DNA from: Paraescarpia echinospica
Taxonomy: Eukaryota > Annelida > Polychaeta > Sabellida > Siboglinidae
Reading direction: 5' to 3'
Length of the DNA stretch: 64,000 nucleotides
Assembly (NCBI GenBank): GCA_020002185.1
Contig: CM034539.1
Coordinates: 3,400,108-3,464,107, forward strand
The position numbers and the translations under genes were made by a program. Under the pieces are notes generated by a model. That model ran no database searches and was not told the DNA's origin. It saw only the letters and a list, made by a program, of their open reading frames with translations. Shown piece by piece: positions 32,314 through 42,959 of the stretch. Within the stretch, counting starts at the first letter, position 1. Every line of letters starts with the position of its first letter.

Positions 32314-33698
32314 CTACAATTATTTAGCAATTATTTTACAAGAACACAGTGGATCTGCTGTTTCGAGAAAACAAAGTGTAGATGGCGCAAATAAATTAGT
32401 TGGTTCTTTGTCATGTATCATGATTTGGTATTGATAACTTAACATAGATAGGTATCGACTATAAAAGAGTAAAATAGACGTTACCCTCTACGGGTATTGA
32501 CTGCTGGTTAGTGCTTACGCAATGGTGTGAATGCACTGGGGAGGTGGAGAAAAAACGGAGTTATTAAAATTATAGTTAGGGCAGACATATACTTATGTAG
32601 AATAATTTCACAACGTATTGGTGTGTCGTCATAGTGAGAATCTAAGTACATGTTGAATGATTGTATTACCTATGGAGCGGTGGAATTCTTACAATGATAT
32701 CAGCATCAGTAGGGCTCACATGACATACGCGAAGGATATTGTTCACTGACTAGTTGTTGAGACAGATAGATCACACCAGTCCAGGGTTACGCGCAGAAAG
32801 GAGGATGTAGCCTGTTCTCCATTGTAACCAGATATGATTACTGTGTGGTGGTCAAACCAAGACAGAGAAGTCATACCGACGTTTGCTTAAATAGACAACA
32901 AAGTCTTACATCCATGACCGTTCTAGAAGAGAATACCGGAGTTATGTAAATTACATACATGTTCTGTGTATATCTGATTGAATGTTAGCTTATAGGTATT
33001 GTATTGGTTATCTGCTTAATATTGATAAGGTTGAAAAAGGGTGTGGCCGATGATAAATGAACCTTGGTTAGTGCGTTTGTCACGATTGTTTGTATTGACT
33101 ATGGTAGAGGTAATTTTACAACCTGTATATGTATGTAAGTGATAATTTAGAAGACATGTTTATATGTTCATATCCTTTCAATGATAAAAGTGTGTATGGG
33201 GCTGACGAGTCTCAATAAAGAATATTTTAAAGGTGATATGGAAAGTTAATATTCTCCCCAAGGTGATTTATGAATATTTAGTTGTTGTGTTCGGTGGGGG
33301 TGAATAAATTATGGAAATATGTACCTTGCCTTGACATTTCTGTCGAGTTTTATACTATCCCTGAATCCAAATATATATATACACGAGATCGCTTCACCTG
33401 GCGGATCTTGACATCATGTTAGACTCATTTGTCCGTGTTGGTGACGTCGGCGTCACATAGTGAGAGGTGAATTTTGTTATTCATATTCAGCAATGGCAGG
33501 ATATACATTTCTTATTTTATTAGATATTTAGTCATTTTGACTGGATGCTTTCTTCGGTTAACATTGACAGTTTCAAGGTAGAGTTGAAGTATAAATTGAC
33601 ACATCGCTTGAGCATGTTGCGGTTTTGTGGTTGGAAGAACAAACTTATACCGTGCCCTGTGTTGCTCACGGAAGAGAATCAATGAAAAGACACAATAC

Positions 33699-34097
33699 CT
33701 GTACAGATAAATCCTCGATTGCTGTGTGAAGCAGTCGATGCAACGACGTTGTCCTGTAACATTTCCCGTAACATTACGCTTGACATCGTGCTTGAGTTGA
33801 TGGGCATCTAGCTGTGATACATACCATACCTCAGTATTCTCTCGCCTGAGCAGTTCAACGTCTGTCTGTAGTCTCTTCCGTATCGCCGTGACGTCACGCT
33901 TGAGCTGCTGAACATATGTAAATAACATCTCCCGTGAGTCCGCATTCACTCGTCTGATCTGCTCAACGTCTCTCAGTAGTACACTTCGTATAGCTTTTAC
34001 GTCACGCTTGAGCTGATCGACGTTTGTCTGTAGAGGGTAAACCATTGCTGTCCCAACATGAGCTTTCTGGTGAGCTGGGTGCCGCACCTAGTACATC
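33699..34097 (-). pseudogene. Coiled-coil exon, paralogue B (damaged)
   Basis: Homologous to 3028-3434 with matching acceptor (CTTTGTCAG/G) and donor (ACAG/GTATTG). The repeats DQLKRDVKAIRSV, QQLKRDVTAIRKR and so on are clear. Two lesions exist: the fourth base pattern ATG TAC TCG of copy A is ATG TAC TAG here, and an 8-base deletion (399 against 407 bp) shifts the frame after the KHDVKRN segment. Unless another start and splice pattern is used, it cannot join the HG exon in frame. Confidence 0.6.
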
Positions 34098-34979
34098 CTG
34101 ACAAAGACAAACTCAACGTATTTTGTTCTGCTTTCCTATATCTATGTCATAACAGGGGCTTGGGACCGAATGTTTCATCACACTGTAGGGACGGGTGATG
34201 TTTGATCCGTGGTCAGCGCTAGGTAACACCAATATTGGACAATCTCTAGCATTCCGCCATCCAACGTTAGTCAACTAATACATGCCCGCAGACTACCGCT
34301 CATCAGCTTCGACCTTAACAGGGGCGCCCTTACGTCAACTCCGGTCATCGTAGGGAGGTTACTGGGTCAACCCGACAGTCCAGATATTCCTTAGATCAAT
34401 TCCAACCATCGTAGGGACCACCTTGGTTCAGCTCTGTCCATCACAGGAACCACTTTAGGCCAACTCTGACCATCGTAGAGACCACGTTAGGGCAACTCCG
34501 ACCAACATGCGGATTACCTTTGACCAACGCTGACCATCATAAGGAGGACTGTTATTTAACCACACTATTTCAATCATATATTACGCCGTTTAAATATTTT
34601 GCACAAATATTGCAAATCTCTCCCGCTCCAGCACTCAGTTCTCTATGTTATGCGCTCTTCATTTAAGAATACGGTTATACAAAGTCTCAGTAGCGTCATT
34701 CTCTACTATAGATGAAACATAGTCATGTTCCCTTGTTGATCATATGCTTGCGATTGTCATGACAATGCTTAAGCTTTATATGCAGGTTATATGTATAAAG
34801 TATCATTACATTAGCGCAATAGCTACATCATCTTGACTTGGTTGACTTACATATACAGACCAACTTGACTCCCAGCTGTCCTACTGGATAATACCCCTTC
34901 TTCTAAATTTATCCAGAACACACAGCTCTGTCGATTACAGCTGGAGTCCAGTGTTATGTTTGAGTTGGTCGCTACTCCT

Positions 34980-35480
34980 CTTCTGTGGCATTCCTATTTT
35001 TCATTGTCTTTTAATGTCTTGTTTGAAAGCAGTGGTAACGAGATGTTCGTATAGTGTACCCATTTCACTATAGTACACCATCAACTCACTCAGATAATGA
35101 ATTTGTATCATGCGCTATCTGATTATATTTCTACGCCAACCGTTACATCGGAGAACCTACTTCGACCTTTAATCTCCTTAAAACCAATCATGCATTGTCT
35201 GCCTTCCAGCCTGGTGAAGACGTGCTTCCAAACAGTTCATTTAAAACATGTGGCTCTTGTCCAACAAAACCGCCAAAGATATTGCTCTCGGTGCGTCCTA
35301 CAGCGAGGAACAGTGCACACACACACACCGCAAACACAGGTCTATACAGCTATTCTGGAGCCGTGTCCACGACAAAGAACAATTGACGAATTACCACGCA
35401 ATCCACAACGCTGGTAGTGTCCTCAAATGGCGGCTTCGAGAATCTGGCGGGAAACTTTGTCACATGCTGTAGAATTCACA
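34980..35480. repeat. Third copy of the repeat at 6030-7060
   Basis: The shared blocks include TTGAAAGCAGTGGTAACGAG, the CTTGTCCAACAA block and TTCTGGAGCCGTGT. Non-coding by frame comparison. Confidence 0.7.
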
Positions 35481-35784
35481 TTCATGTGAAAATTGGTATA
35501 TCACACTTTGATCTCAGCTAAATAGCAACTCAGCAGCTGAGGATTGTGTCATATTGTATATTAATTATATACATTATGAATGGAGTTGGTGATTATGTAC
35601 AACATGGATGTGGTGCAGTTTAAAATAATTACAAACTGGTTAAATTCTGAATAAAACATTGTTACACTGTAGCGCTGGTTAAAAGGATATAAAAGTGCGA
35701 AGTGTCTTAACGTCCAGAGTGGCCAACTTCCCGTGAATGTGTCCAGGGTTGGTGTAAAGCAATTTCTGTCAACGTAGTGATTAT

Positions 35785-35811
35785 GCAATCATTAGACAGT
35801 CTAATGATTGC
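35785..35811. repeat. Perfect 13-bp inverted repeat with 1-base spacer
   Basis: GCAATCATTAGAC, A, GTCTAATGATTGC. It lies 29 bases before the first 111-bp direct repeat. Confidence 0.95.
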
Positions 35812-35839
35812 TGGTTCTGGGTGCGTTGTAGAACGGTGT

Positions 35840-35950
35840 AAATTACTCTACATTGTATGCAGTGTATTTAACAATGTAGCCAACTTATAGAGCCAAAAAT
35901 GACTCATAATTTAACGTAAATCCAAATTGTGTCTTGCCTACGCCTCCTAT
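35840..35950. repeat. 111-bp direct repeat, left copy
   Basis: Matches 37079-37189 at 110 of 111 positions (GTAGCC against GTAACC). See the insert entry. Confidence 0.95.
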
Positions 35951-37063
35951 GTCAACCAGGTCGTCAGTGGTAGGAAGATTTGTAGCGTACGCTTCACGGA
36001 TGTCATTTGTGAAGGAACGTTTATCGACCGACGCATACTTGCGATACTGCACACAGCGTTTCGGGGGAGCAGGTTTGTCGATGCGAAGGTTACATTCCAC
36101 TGCATGATGATCCGTTAGCAGTGTTGTTGACGCTACGGGTAATGCAATCAGCGTGGAGTCACGCGCGGTAATCACAAGATCAAGGATATTGCCACTCACA
36201 TGTGTCGAACTTGTTACATGCTGAACGAAACCGGTGTTGTTTAGCAGATCAGCAAGGTTACATGCAGCTGTTGATTGTGCGTTGGCGTAGTGTACATTGA
36301 AGTCCCCACAAATGATGGCTTCATTAGGGTGAGTCGCAGCAGCACTTATTACACGACCAAGATCATCGAGGAAGGCATTAGACATTGACGACGACGGCGG
36401 GCGGTATATGACATAAACCTAGATGATACGCTTTGTCGCGGGACATTTTACTGAGACGTTGAGACCCTCGAAAGTACCAGTGGTCAGAGGAGTCTCTGAG
36501 ATCTTCCGTAAAGTCGACTTGAATAGCACTCCGACTCCACCACCACGTCTATTCTTTCGCGGGAGGTGACTCAGTTTGTAGCCACCAGCCATTAATACAT
36601 TCACCTCAGCTTCGTCGTCGGGACTGAGCCACGTTTCTGTTACTGCAACAATGTCCGACTTGTTTTCATTGACATATTCCCTTATCAACTCTGTTTTGTT
36701 ACGGAGAGAACGGGCATTGATCAAAGCAAATTTCATATTTGATTGTGTAGTCAAATAGCTTAGAGGATTGGATGACAGCGTCACAGGAACAAGATTGGCA
36801 GGGAGTTGTGAAGATTTGCGCAAGTGGTGGTCGAATGGTCGATGACCGATCACAGTGGAGATGGGTCGACTTTGTCCACCTCGGCAGCCACGCTTGGTTG
36901 GTCGTTTCGAAGCTATTCCAAGTTCACATATGATGTTCCATGCACTGGCGTCCAAGCGTGAACGATTTGAATGCGTCTCTATGGCCAGTCGGTGTAGACG
37001 GTGAGCCGTGTAGAAGTAGGCTTGGCCAGGCTTGGCCATGCTTGACAACAGTCGCCGAAGCAT
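35885..37063 (-). pseudogene. APE endonuclease of a non-CR1 LINE, one nonsense codon
   Basis: From ATG 37063 the frame reads about 115 residues of basic N-terminal sequence, then FALINARSLRNK, VAVTETWLSPDDE, NRRGGGVGVLF, and, after an in-frame TAG at 36419-36421, VYVIYRPPSS, AIICGDFNVHYAN and LLTDHHAVECNL. All APE blocks (Asn, Glu, GDFN, DHH) are visible, so the nuclease was complete. The frame continues into the left direct repeat (GKTQFGFTLNYESFLAL) and stops at 35885. It is clearly distinct from the CR1 family of this window. The lack of RT suggests a retrocopied partial transcript or an internal deletion. Confidence 0.8.
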
Positions 37064-37078
37064 GACAGTGAATATGCA
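35951..37078 (-). mobile_element. Endonuclease-only LINE insert between 111-bp direct repeats
   Basis: 1128 bases, read on the minus strand, contain the N-terminal part of a LINE ORF2 and nothing of the RT. Insert boundaries are set by the flanking repeats. There is no poly-A or simple-repeat tail at the 3' side. LINE insertions normally lose the 5' end and keep the 3' end; here it is the reverse. Confidence 0.75.
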
Positions 37079-37189
37079 AAATTACTCTACATTGTATGCA
37101 GTGTATTTAACAATGTAACCAACTTATAGAGCCAAAAATGACTCATAATTTAACGTAAATCCAAATTGTGTCTTGCCTACGCCTCCTAT
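37079..37189. repeat. 111-bp direct repeat, right copy
   Basis: Partner of 35840-35950, with one mismatch. Confidence 0.95.
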
Positions 37190-37359
37190 TGTATCCGATG
37201 ATACGTGCGAACAAAACCTAAAATGGTTGGAAAATTGTAACCCACGTACTACATCCTGAAATATAATGGTTAAGATAGTTGTTTAACTACATTTAGGTAA
37301 AAATTGTAATTTTTCGGGAAAAAAAATACACATATTTGGCCAAAAAAACCAAATCGACA

Positions 37360-37720
37360 AGCAATAAATGTAATTCCGTAATGCGTGGCATACATAGAGA
37401 GACTCCCCTACGACCTGACAGGTCTCGGGATGAACTGAACTGAACATAGAGAAATATTGCACTAATTTGAAAATGTGTAAGATCGTTAATATGTCTCATG
37501 GAGCCATAATACGGTTTGTTATTAAGTTTATGTCAAATTTTACATTAAAACAGTTTTCTGACTTTAAAATCAAAAATAAAAAAATCCAACAACTCATACC
37601 ATAATCAGTACGACATGCATAGAAAATAAATAAAATAGTTGGCTGCTTATAACAAAGAAACATTGCCAACGAAACTTTTTTTGAGCACTTTTCTCGTTCT
37701 TGGCCGCTCGTCCAAAGGGA
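37360..37720. repeat. Dispersed repeat, matches 45990-46240
   Basis: The shared order of blocks includes TTAATATGTCT(C/T)ATGGAGC, TTTTCTGACTT, a CCAACAAC(T/C)CATAC block and GGCTGCTT(A/G)TAACAAA. The right copy is shorter. No coding signal. Confidence 0.65.
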
Positions 37721-37849
37721 AATTAATTACGAAATAAGTAAATCAATTACACTTTTAATCGAGATTTGCGAAAAATATGCAGATGAATACAGTGTAAATT
37801 TTAATAGTTCTAAGAGCAGATACCTGATTTTTTTTTAGAGGTCATAGTT

Positions 37850-38545
37850 GTAAACCTGACAACAGAAATGTGGTTTTCAATGGCACCGTGTTGTATAGTG
37901 TCTAGGATGCTGTACACCTTGGCCATCATACAACCGTTGTTAATAAGGATAGTTTAGTCGTCGATGCCACTGCTAAATTTGTGAGAGGGTTTAATATGTT
38001 CATAACCGATTTGGGTCATATTAAGACAAATGTAAAGCGCAATTTATTTAAACAATACTGTTGCTCTTACTACGGAGCTCCACTCTGGGATCTCCAGAGT
38101 AAGACTGTTGGCACTCTATGCATAGCAGGGCGAAAAGCACTACGGAAGTTGTGGGGCTAGCACCGCTTACACACGGTGATGTTATATCATCGTTATCGGA
38201 TAGTTGACCATTATTGATAATCTTAAAGCAACGGTTCACAACATTTGTTAATAAAGTCATCAACCACAATTCACCGATTGTAAGCAGTGTTGCCAAGATA
38301 TATATTGAAAATCCATAGTCAAATAGTAGCGCAAATTACCGTCACATCCTAAGTGAATGTAGCATAATTCATGATGTGTCTGCTTATGATGTCCGCCGTG
38401 TGTGGCAGGCTGGTGTATCAAACGACGTAGTATATAATGTAAATGTTTTATACGAAATGTCACAAATCAAAAATGGTTTTAAGACATGCACCATATTAAA
38501 CGATGATGATATCAGCCGTATTATTACGGACAATACTGTATTTTA
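37850..38545 (+). pseudogene. LINE C-terminal relic with YYGAPLWDL block
   Basis: Frames joined by eye read VDATAKFVRGFNMFITDLGH, NLFKQYCCSYYGAPLWDL, GRKALRKLWGL, ILKQRFTTFVNKVINHNSPI and on through DVRRVWQAGVSNDVVYNV to TILNDDDISRIITDN. The order (thumb, then Y-G--LWDL, R---RR-W, C-terminal helices) is that of a Jockey-superfamily LINE tail. At least three frameshifts or stops. The palm is missing. Confidence 0.65.
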
Positions 38546-38736
38546 AAGAATTTACAATTGCCTTTTTCAATGTGCGAAAATAAATATATTTTTTATTCTC
38601 CGTTTGAACAATCCAGTGTGATGTACTATATCGCCCTCCATGCACGACCTGTCACGACATTCCTTAGTAGGTAATGTGGATCACGGAGATTAACTTTTCT
38701 GGCAAAAGAAAAATTTATTGATATTGATTGATATAT

Positions 38737-38770
38737 ATATATGTATATATGTATAGAGTGTATATATATA

Positions 38771-38806
<36 letters not shown>

Positions 38807-38965
38807 CAATCAATATCAATCAATTTATTTATTTCAAACATATCACATAAAGAACAAAATAAGTCTAAACAAATCTTTAAAAAACTTAAGTCATACGTAA
38901 AATATAAGAAATAAATTGTACGTAATGAGATATAATATATATATATATATATATATATAGTATGT
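38737..38965. repeat. (AT)n tracts
   Basis: TA-rich runs at about 38737-38808 and 38932-38960 lie around an inverted pair of AT(C/T)AATATC-type sequence (ATTGATATTGATTGA at 38717 and TCAATATCAATCAA at 38810). Confidence 0.9.
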
Positions 38966-39244
38966 CCCACTTATTTTAGCACATGAATTTATTGTTTTAA
39001 GTATTTAATTTGTTATAGAGGCAGGTCGACACGCACCCCTGAAAGAGGTTCCACGTGGACATATATTAACTATCAATCGTAACGACAAAGTGAACCCATA
39101 ATATGACAATTACGTACAAATGTATTCCTTATTAATGGTTCCAATATGTAGACTTCCAGCGGATGCGATGTGATGTAGGTTCACTTCCGGTGACAATATT
39201 AACAAAACACCTACGTGGATTTGTGTGAGAACTGTATAATTGTG

Positions 39245-39404
39245 TTATTTTCTACAGTAATTTCTAACAGAGAAAGTGCCCTTAGTTCCATTGGGAAATA
39301 AAACATACTTTTCGCCGGGATCTAGGACGAATGAATTGCAAAATGTATGTCCATTTTCACATGTCCTCGAATACCCGCCCTCCCATTTAGTCCATGAGCC
39401 AAGC
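39245..39404 (-). other. Possible terminal exon, Trp/Cys-rich
   Basis: After a good acceptor (AATATTTGCAG/G) the minus strand is open for 52 codons to a TAA: GSWTKWEGGYSRTCENGHTF, then CNSF and KYVLFPNGTKG. The start faintly resembles a thrombospondin type-1 repeat (W--W, C, TC-NG). The C-N-KY-LF layout also occurs in the candidate exon at 39806-39980, so the two may be related. One N-glycosylation sequon (NGT). No gene identified. Confidence 0.3.
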
Positions 39405-39805
39405 CTGCAAATATTGAAGCTGGTTCTCAAATTGAGTGCCTAAATCCCACTATGATTTCCAGTTACACCTATATCTGAGGTGTCCAAAAATGGCTGTGGA
39501 CATTTCAGAAGCGTAGCTTATTAACTTTTTGGACGCCATCTTTAAACGTGGCTCTCTATTTTGAAGCGGAACACAAGCTACTCAAATCTGATGGTGTCCA
39601 TAATAAAAACTCTGCCAATGCCGGTCCGAAGTCCTGATTTAAAAAGAGGAGGGTTGGGCAAAAGGCTAACAACTTTTTCCCATAAAAAAACTAATTGTTA
39701 TGAAAACATCGACCGAAGGAGCTGTACTGTACTTGGGAAAGGGAGGGCCTCCCATGGAGATTATGACGATATGCAAGTGAGGGCGGTTCTGCTCGCGTTA
39801 ACGTG

Positions 39806-39980
39806 TTAACATGACCAATAACCCAGGATGTTATTATTGCTGTGGGTGCTGTTAAAACATCTAAACAGGTAGTACTTATGTGAATTATCAACGTTTTCAC
39901 ATGTAAGATTGGGACAAGTCGCATCGTTCTCCACCCAAAGTAGTTGATGTGCATGCCGCATCAGACGAATTTTACTGTTG
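39806..39980 (-). other. Possible exon, Cys-rich, related to 39245-39404
   Basis: A strong acceptor (CTTCTTGTCTGTTTTAG/C) opens a 57-codon frame ending in TAA: LLWVENDATCPNLTCENVDN, then HKYYLFRCFNSTHS. Two or three N-glycosylation sequons and paired Cys suggest an extracellular protein. Not recognised. Confidence 0.3.
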
Positions 39981-41649
39981 CTAAAACAGACAAGAAGCAA
40001 TAAATCCAGCTATCCTGGAAATTGCTTCCCGAGTACAACAGCTGTGAAAACATATAAACATGTGTTACTCGGATATTACGTGACTGCGCCTATGTGGCTG
40101 CACCCTAGAAGAGCTCCACAATATTGTAATAGTTTAGAAGTTTTGGCTGTCTGACGTCGCTACAGTTTCATACGAGTGATTGTGAGCATACATGGACTGC
40201 TGCTCAACAGACGATTATATATATATATATATGCGGTATCTCTGTGAGTTTTAATGGTTTCATTAACTGACACTTTTACTTGTAATGCTAAACAAGTGAT
40301 CGCCCAGGCGTGACAACTTTTCCCCAAACTCAATCAGCGTAGTTTGTTTAGATACGATGTCTGCACTACTGACGGTGTCTCGTTTTGATTTACCAACATT
40401 ACATTACATCGCATTTAGGTACGTCCTGTGCGACTTATTAACCGTATAATACAGTAAACGTGCGGAATTCGTGAACACTGCGTTTTGCGATAACAGTTCA
40501 GGGTAATTATTTGTCAAGAAGTGGTTCTTACAACAGCCAATTTTACGAATAGCTGATACGAATACTGTTGTACACGTGGTAGTTCACCAAAATGTGGACA
40601 GTCACACGGACGTGTTACTCAAAAATGTTACTGACCCGGCGAGAACATAGGTGGTCAGTGGGTCAGTGTATAGTCCAAACACTACTATAGCCACAGCTAC
40701 GCCTGGAAATGTGGACGCGCCAAGTGTAACACCAACGCACCTTTTGTTTTAGCAGGATTTCCGGTTCCTGGTGCCCCTTTCAAACAATATCATATTTTGA
40801 TTGCCACCTCTCAGTAGATATAGATAACAACATACAACCTGCAGATGAACTCCTCTATGTGATTTTGTGCCAATTATGAGCCTTTCTTGCGGAATATCAA
40901 ATTTGACACAGAATTGGGCAAACGTGTTGCCTAGTACGTATTTTACCAACCTGTTTAACATTTTATACGTGCGTTATTCATTATATAATGCGGCTTTAGC
41001 TGTCAATTCGTCTTTAGGTTTGGTCAAATATGGGACATTTTGCCTAAGAAATTGCAACATTTGATCAAAAAATTATTAAGTAACCATTTTACACCTCATA
41101 AGACAGGTGTAATGAGTGCCAACATATCACACTGTTTTAAAGTGCTTTAATGTTTATAACACGGAGCGTTCACAACATACCTATTGGAGTATGCTATATT
41201 TGAAGAAATCATCGACGGAAAGGACACCTTCCCTATTACAGTCAGTAGACAGGTGATTATCTTGCAATAACGAGGATCAGTTTATGAACGATCTGATGGT
41301 GATCTTACTAACAGCGAACGAAAAGCGTTCCAACACATTGCACAATATGTGAAGTTTAGAATTAAGATAATACATGTGTAAGCCAGTACTTGCAGTACTT
41401 GCTAGATATTTTCATTAGGTAGCATTGTTGTTAAATTAAGCAAGGGCGATAGTCAGGCGGCGTAACCTAAATAAATAAAGCAGCCTAACGTAACGTAATT
41501 CATTGTATTTAAATTAGGTCACTCCGGTAATGTTAGCGTTCGTGATAGGATAAATAGTCGGCTGTGTAATTGAAATCTGTAAAACAAAGTGTGCTGTAGT
41601 ACACAGGAAACAGTCTTTATAAAGACTAAGTTAGTTAAGTTATTAAATA
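39981..41649. other. No recognised feature
   Basis: Apart from a short TA run (40215-40232), I see no exon or repeat here. CR1 copy 3 begins at about 41650. Confidence 0.5.
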
Positions 41650-41666
41650 AATTCTCATAGGGATAT

Positions 41667-42840
41667 GGCAAAGTCAAGGCAAAGCGACACTTGGTGTGCG
41701 ATCACTGCCACAGCTGGGTAGATTTTGCATTGTCCGGCTGTGGGAAGTCATGGGCAGAAACCATGGAGGAAGGATTCACCTTTCAGTGCATTGGGTGTTG
41801 GAAGGTAGAGTGTCTGCAGAAGGAGATAGTTAGGTTGACAGATATTGTGAAGGGAATGGAGATGGGAATTAGCAAGGAGACAGGTGGAATGGAGAGAGAC
41901 GACAGGTAGAGAGGTGGAAAAACTGCAAGACTGAAGGAGAATAGCAGTAGCAAGAAGACTGAGGAAAGGAGATTGAGAGGAGGGAAGGTGATTAGAGGGG
42001 AAGAAATTGGAAAATCGACGACTCAAAATGTGACAAGCGTGAAGGTGTCAGGGGAGAAAGTGACCGGTGGGTAGATGGGACGGGAGAGGAGAGAAGAAAA
42101 TGAGATGGGAAGAAAGATGAAGGAACGAAAGGAAGTGAGAGAAAATGTGATAGAAGAGAAGTCGATAAAAGGGACGATGACAGCAGGAAAGGTAACAAGA
42201 GAAAAAGCGACAGGAAAGAATGGATCGGAAGAGAATGTAACAGGAGAGAAGACGGCAAGGGGAAAAGACAACAAACAGGCAAATGTAAACCAAAGAAGGA
42301 GCTACTCTGAGGCAGTGATAGAGGGGCAATGAGGAAAGAGAGGGTGTTCATGGGCGACTCCATTATGAGAAAGTCGGACAAGACACTGCTCGAGGGGAAG
42401 GACATTGTTTGTGGTTTGTTTTACGGGGGCTAGGATAGAACTTGTGACTGACATGGTACAGAAGGTATTGGGACATGGCAAGGGAGGGTCTATACTAGTA
42501 CATGTAGGAACAAATAATGCAGACGGGAGGGAACAACTCGGATAGTACAGAAGTATAGACAGTTAGTGAGGAAGCTAAAGAAGACAAGAGTTGAACAGAT
42601 TATTCTTTCAGGAATTTTGCCAGTAATTGGAGGAAGGTGGGCAACGTATAGAAACTGCAAGAGTGTGGCGATCAACGCACTAGTTGAGCAGATGTGTGAA
42701 GAATTTAAGGGTATCCTTTGTTGGGAGGGAAGATATGTACATGAGAGATGGCCTCCATCTTAGTGGAAAGGGGGCAGCAGTTTTCTCAGAGAACCTGCAA
42801 CGATCTGTTGATAGTGGGACAGGTTGCACATATTTATACT
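41667..42840 (+). pseudogene. CR1 copy 3 ORF1 (PHD plus esterase, broken)
   Basis: The PHD-like part (VCDHCHSWVDFALSGCGKSW, then FQCIGCWKVECL) is intact to a stop at 41909. The low-complexity linker follows. The esterase part keeps VFMGDSIMRKSDKT and an RWPPSEW-like remnant of the DGLH block, and reads IVQKYRQLVRKLKKTRVEQI and ILSGILPVIGG between frameshifts. The Asp-His block is altered. Confidence 0.85.
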
Positions 42841-42959
42841 AGATTCACAAGGGAGACTCACATAAAAGCCTGAAACTGGAGGCATAGATAAAGCACAAAT
42901 AAATCAGCAAAGAACCGTCTGGAAAACTCTTCTGAAGCTGGATATAAATGTGTTTGTTT

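Larger units (their letters stand above)
29290..35570. repeat. Segmental duplication, copy B
   Basis: The partner of 1-7110; anchors are given there. It has its own insertion, CR1 copy 5 (29655-29990), and lacks the minisatellite and RTE block of copy A. The stretches 29991-31372, 31547-32102, 32314-33698 and 34098-35570 contain no other feature I can support, apart from the repeat at 34980-35480. Confidence 0.85.

Noticed and set aside
35840..37189. LTR retrotransposon with 111-bp LTRs
   Set aside because: The repeats lack TG...CA ends, a primer-binding site and polypurine tract, and the insert codes for a LINE endonuclease.
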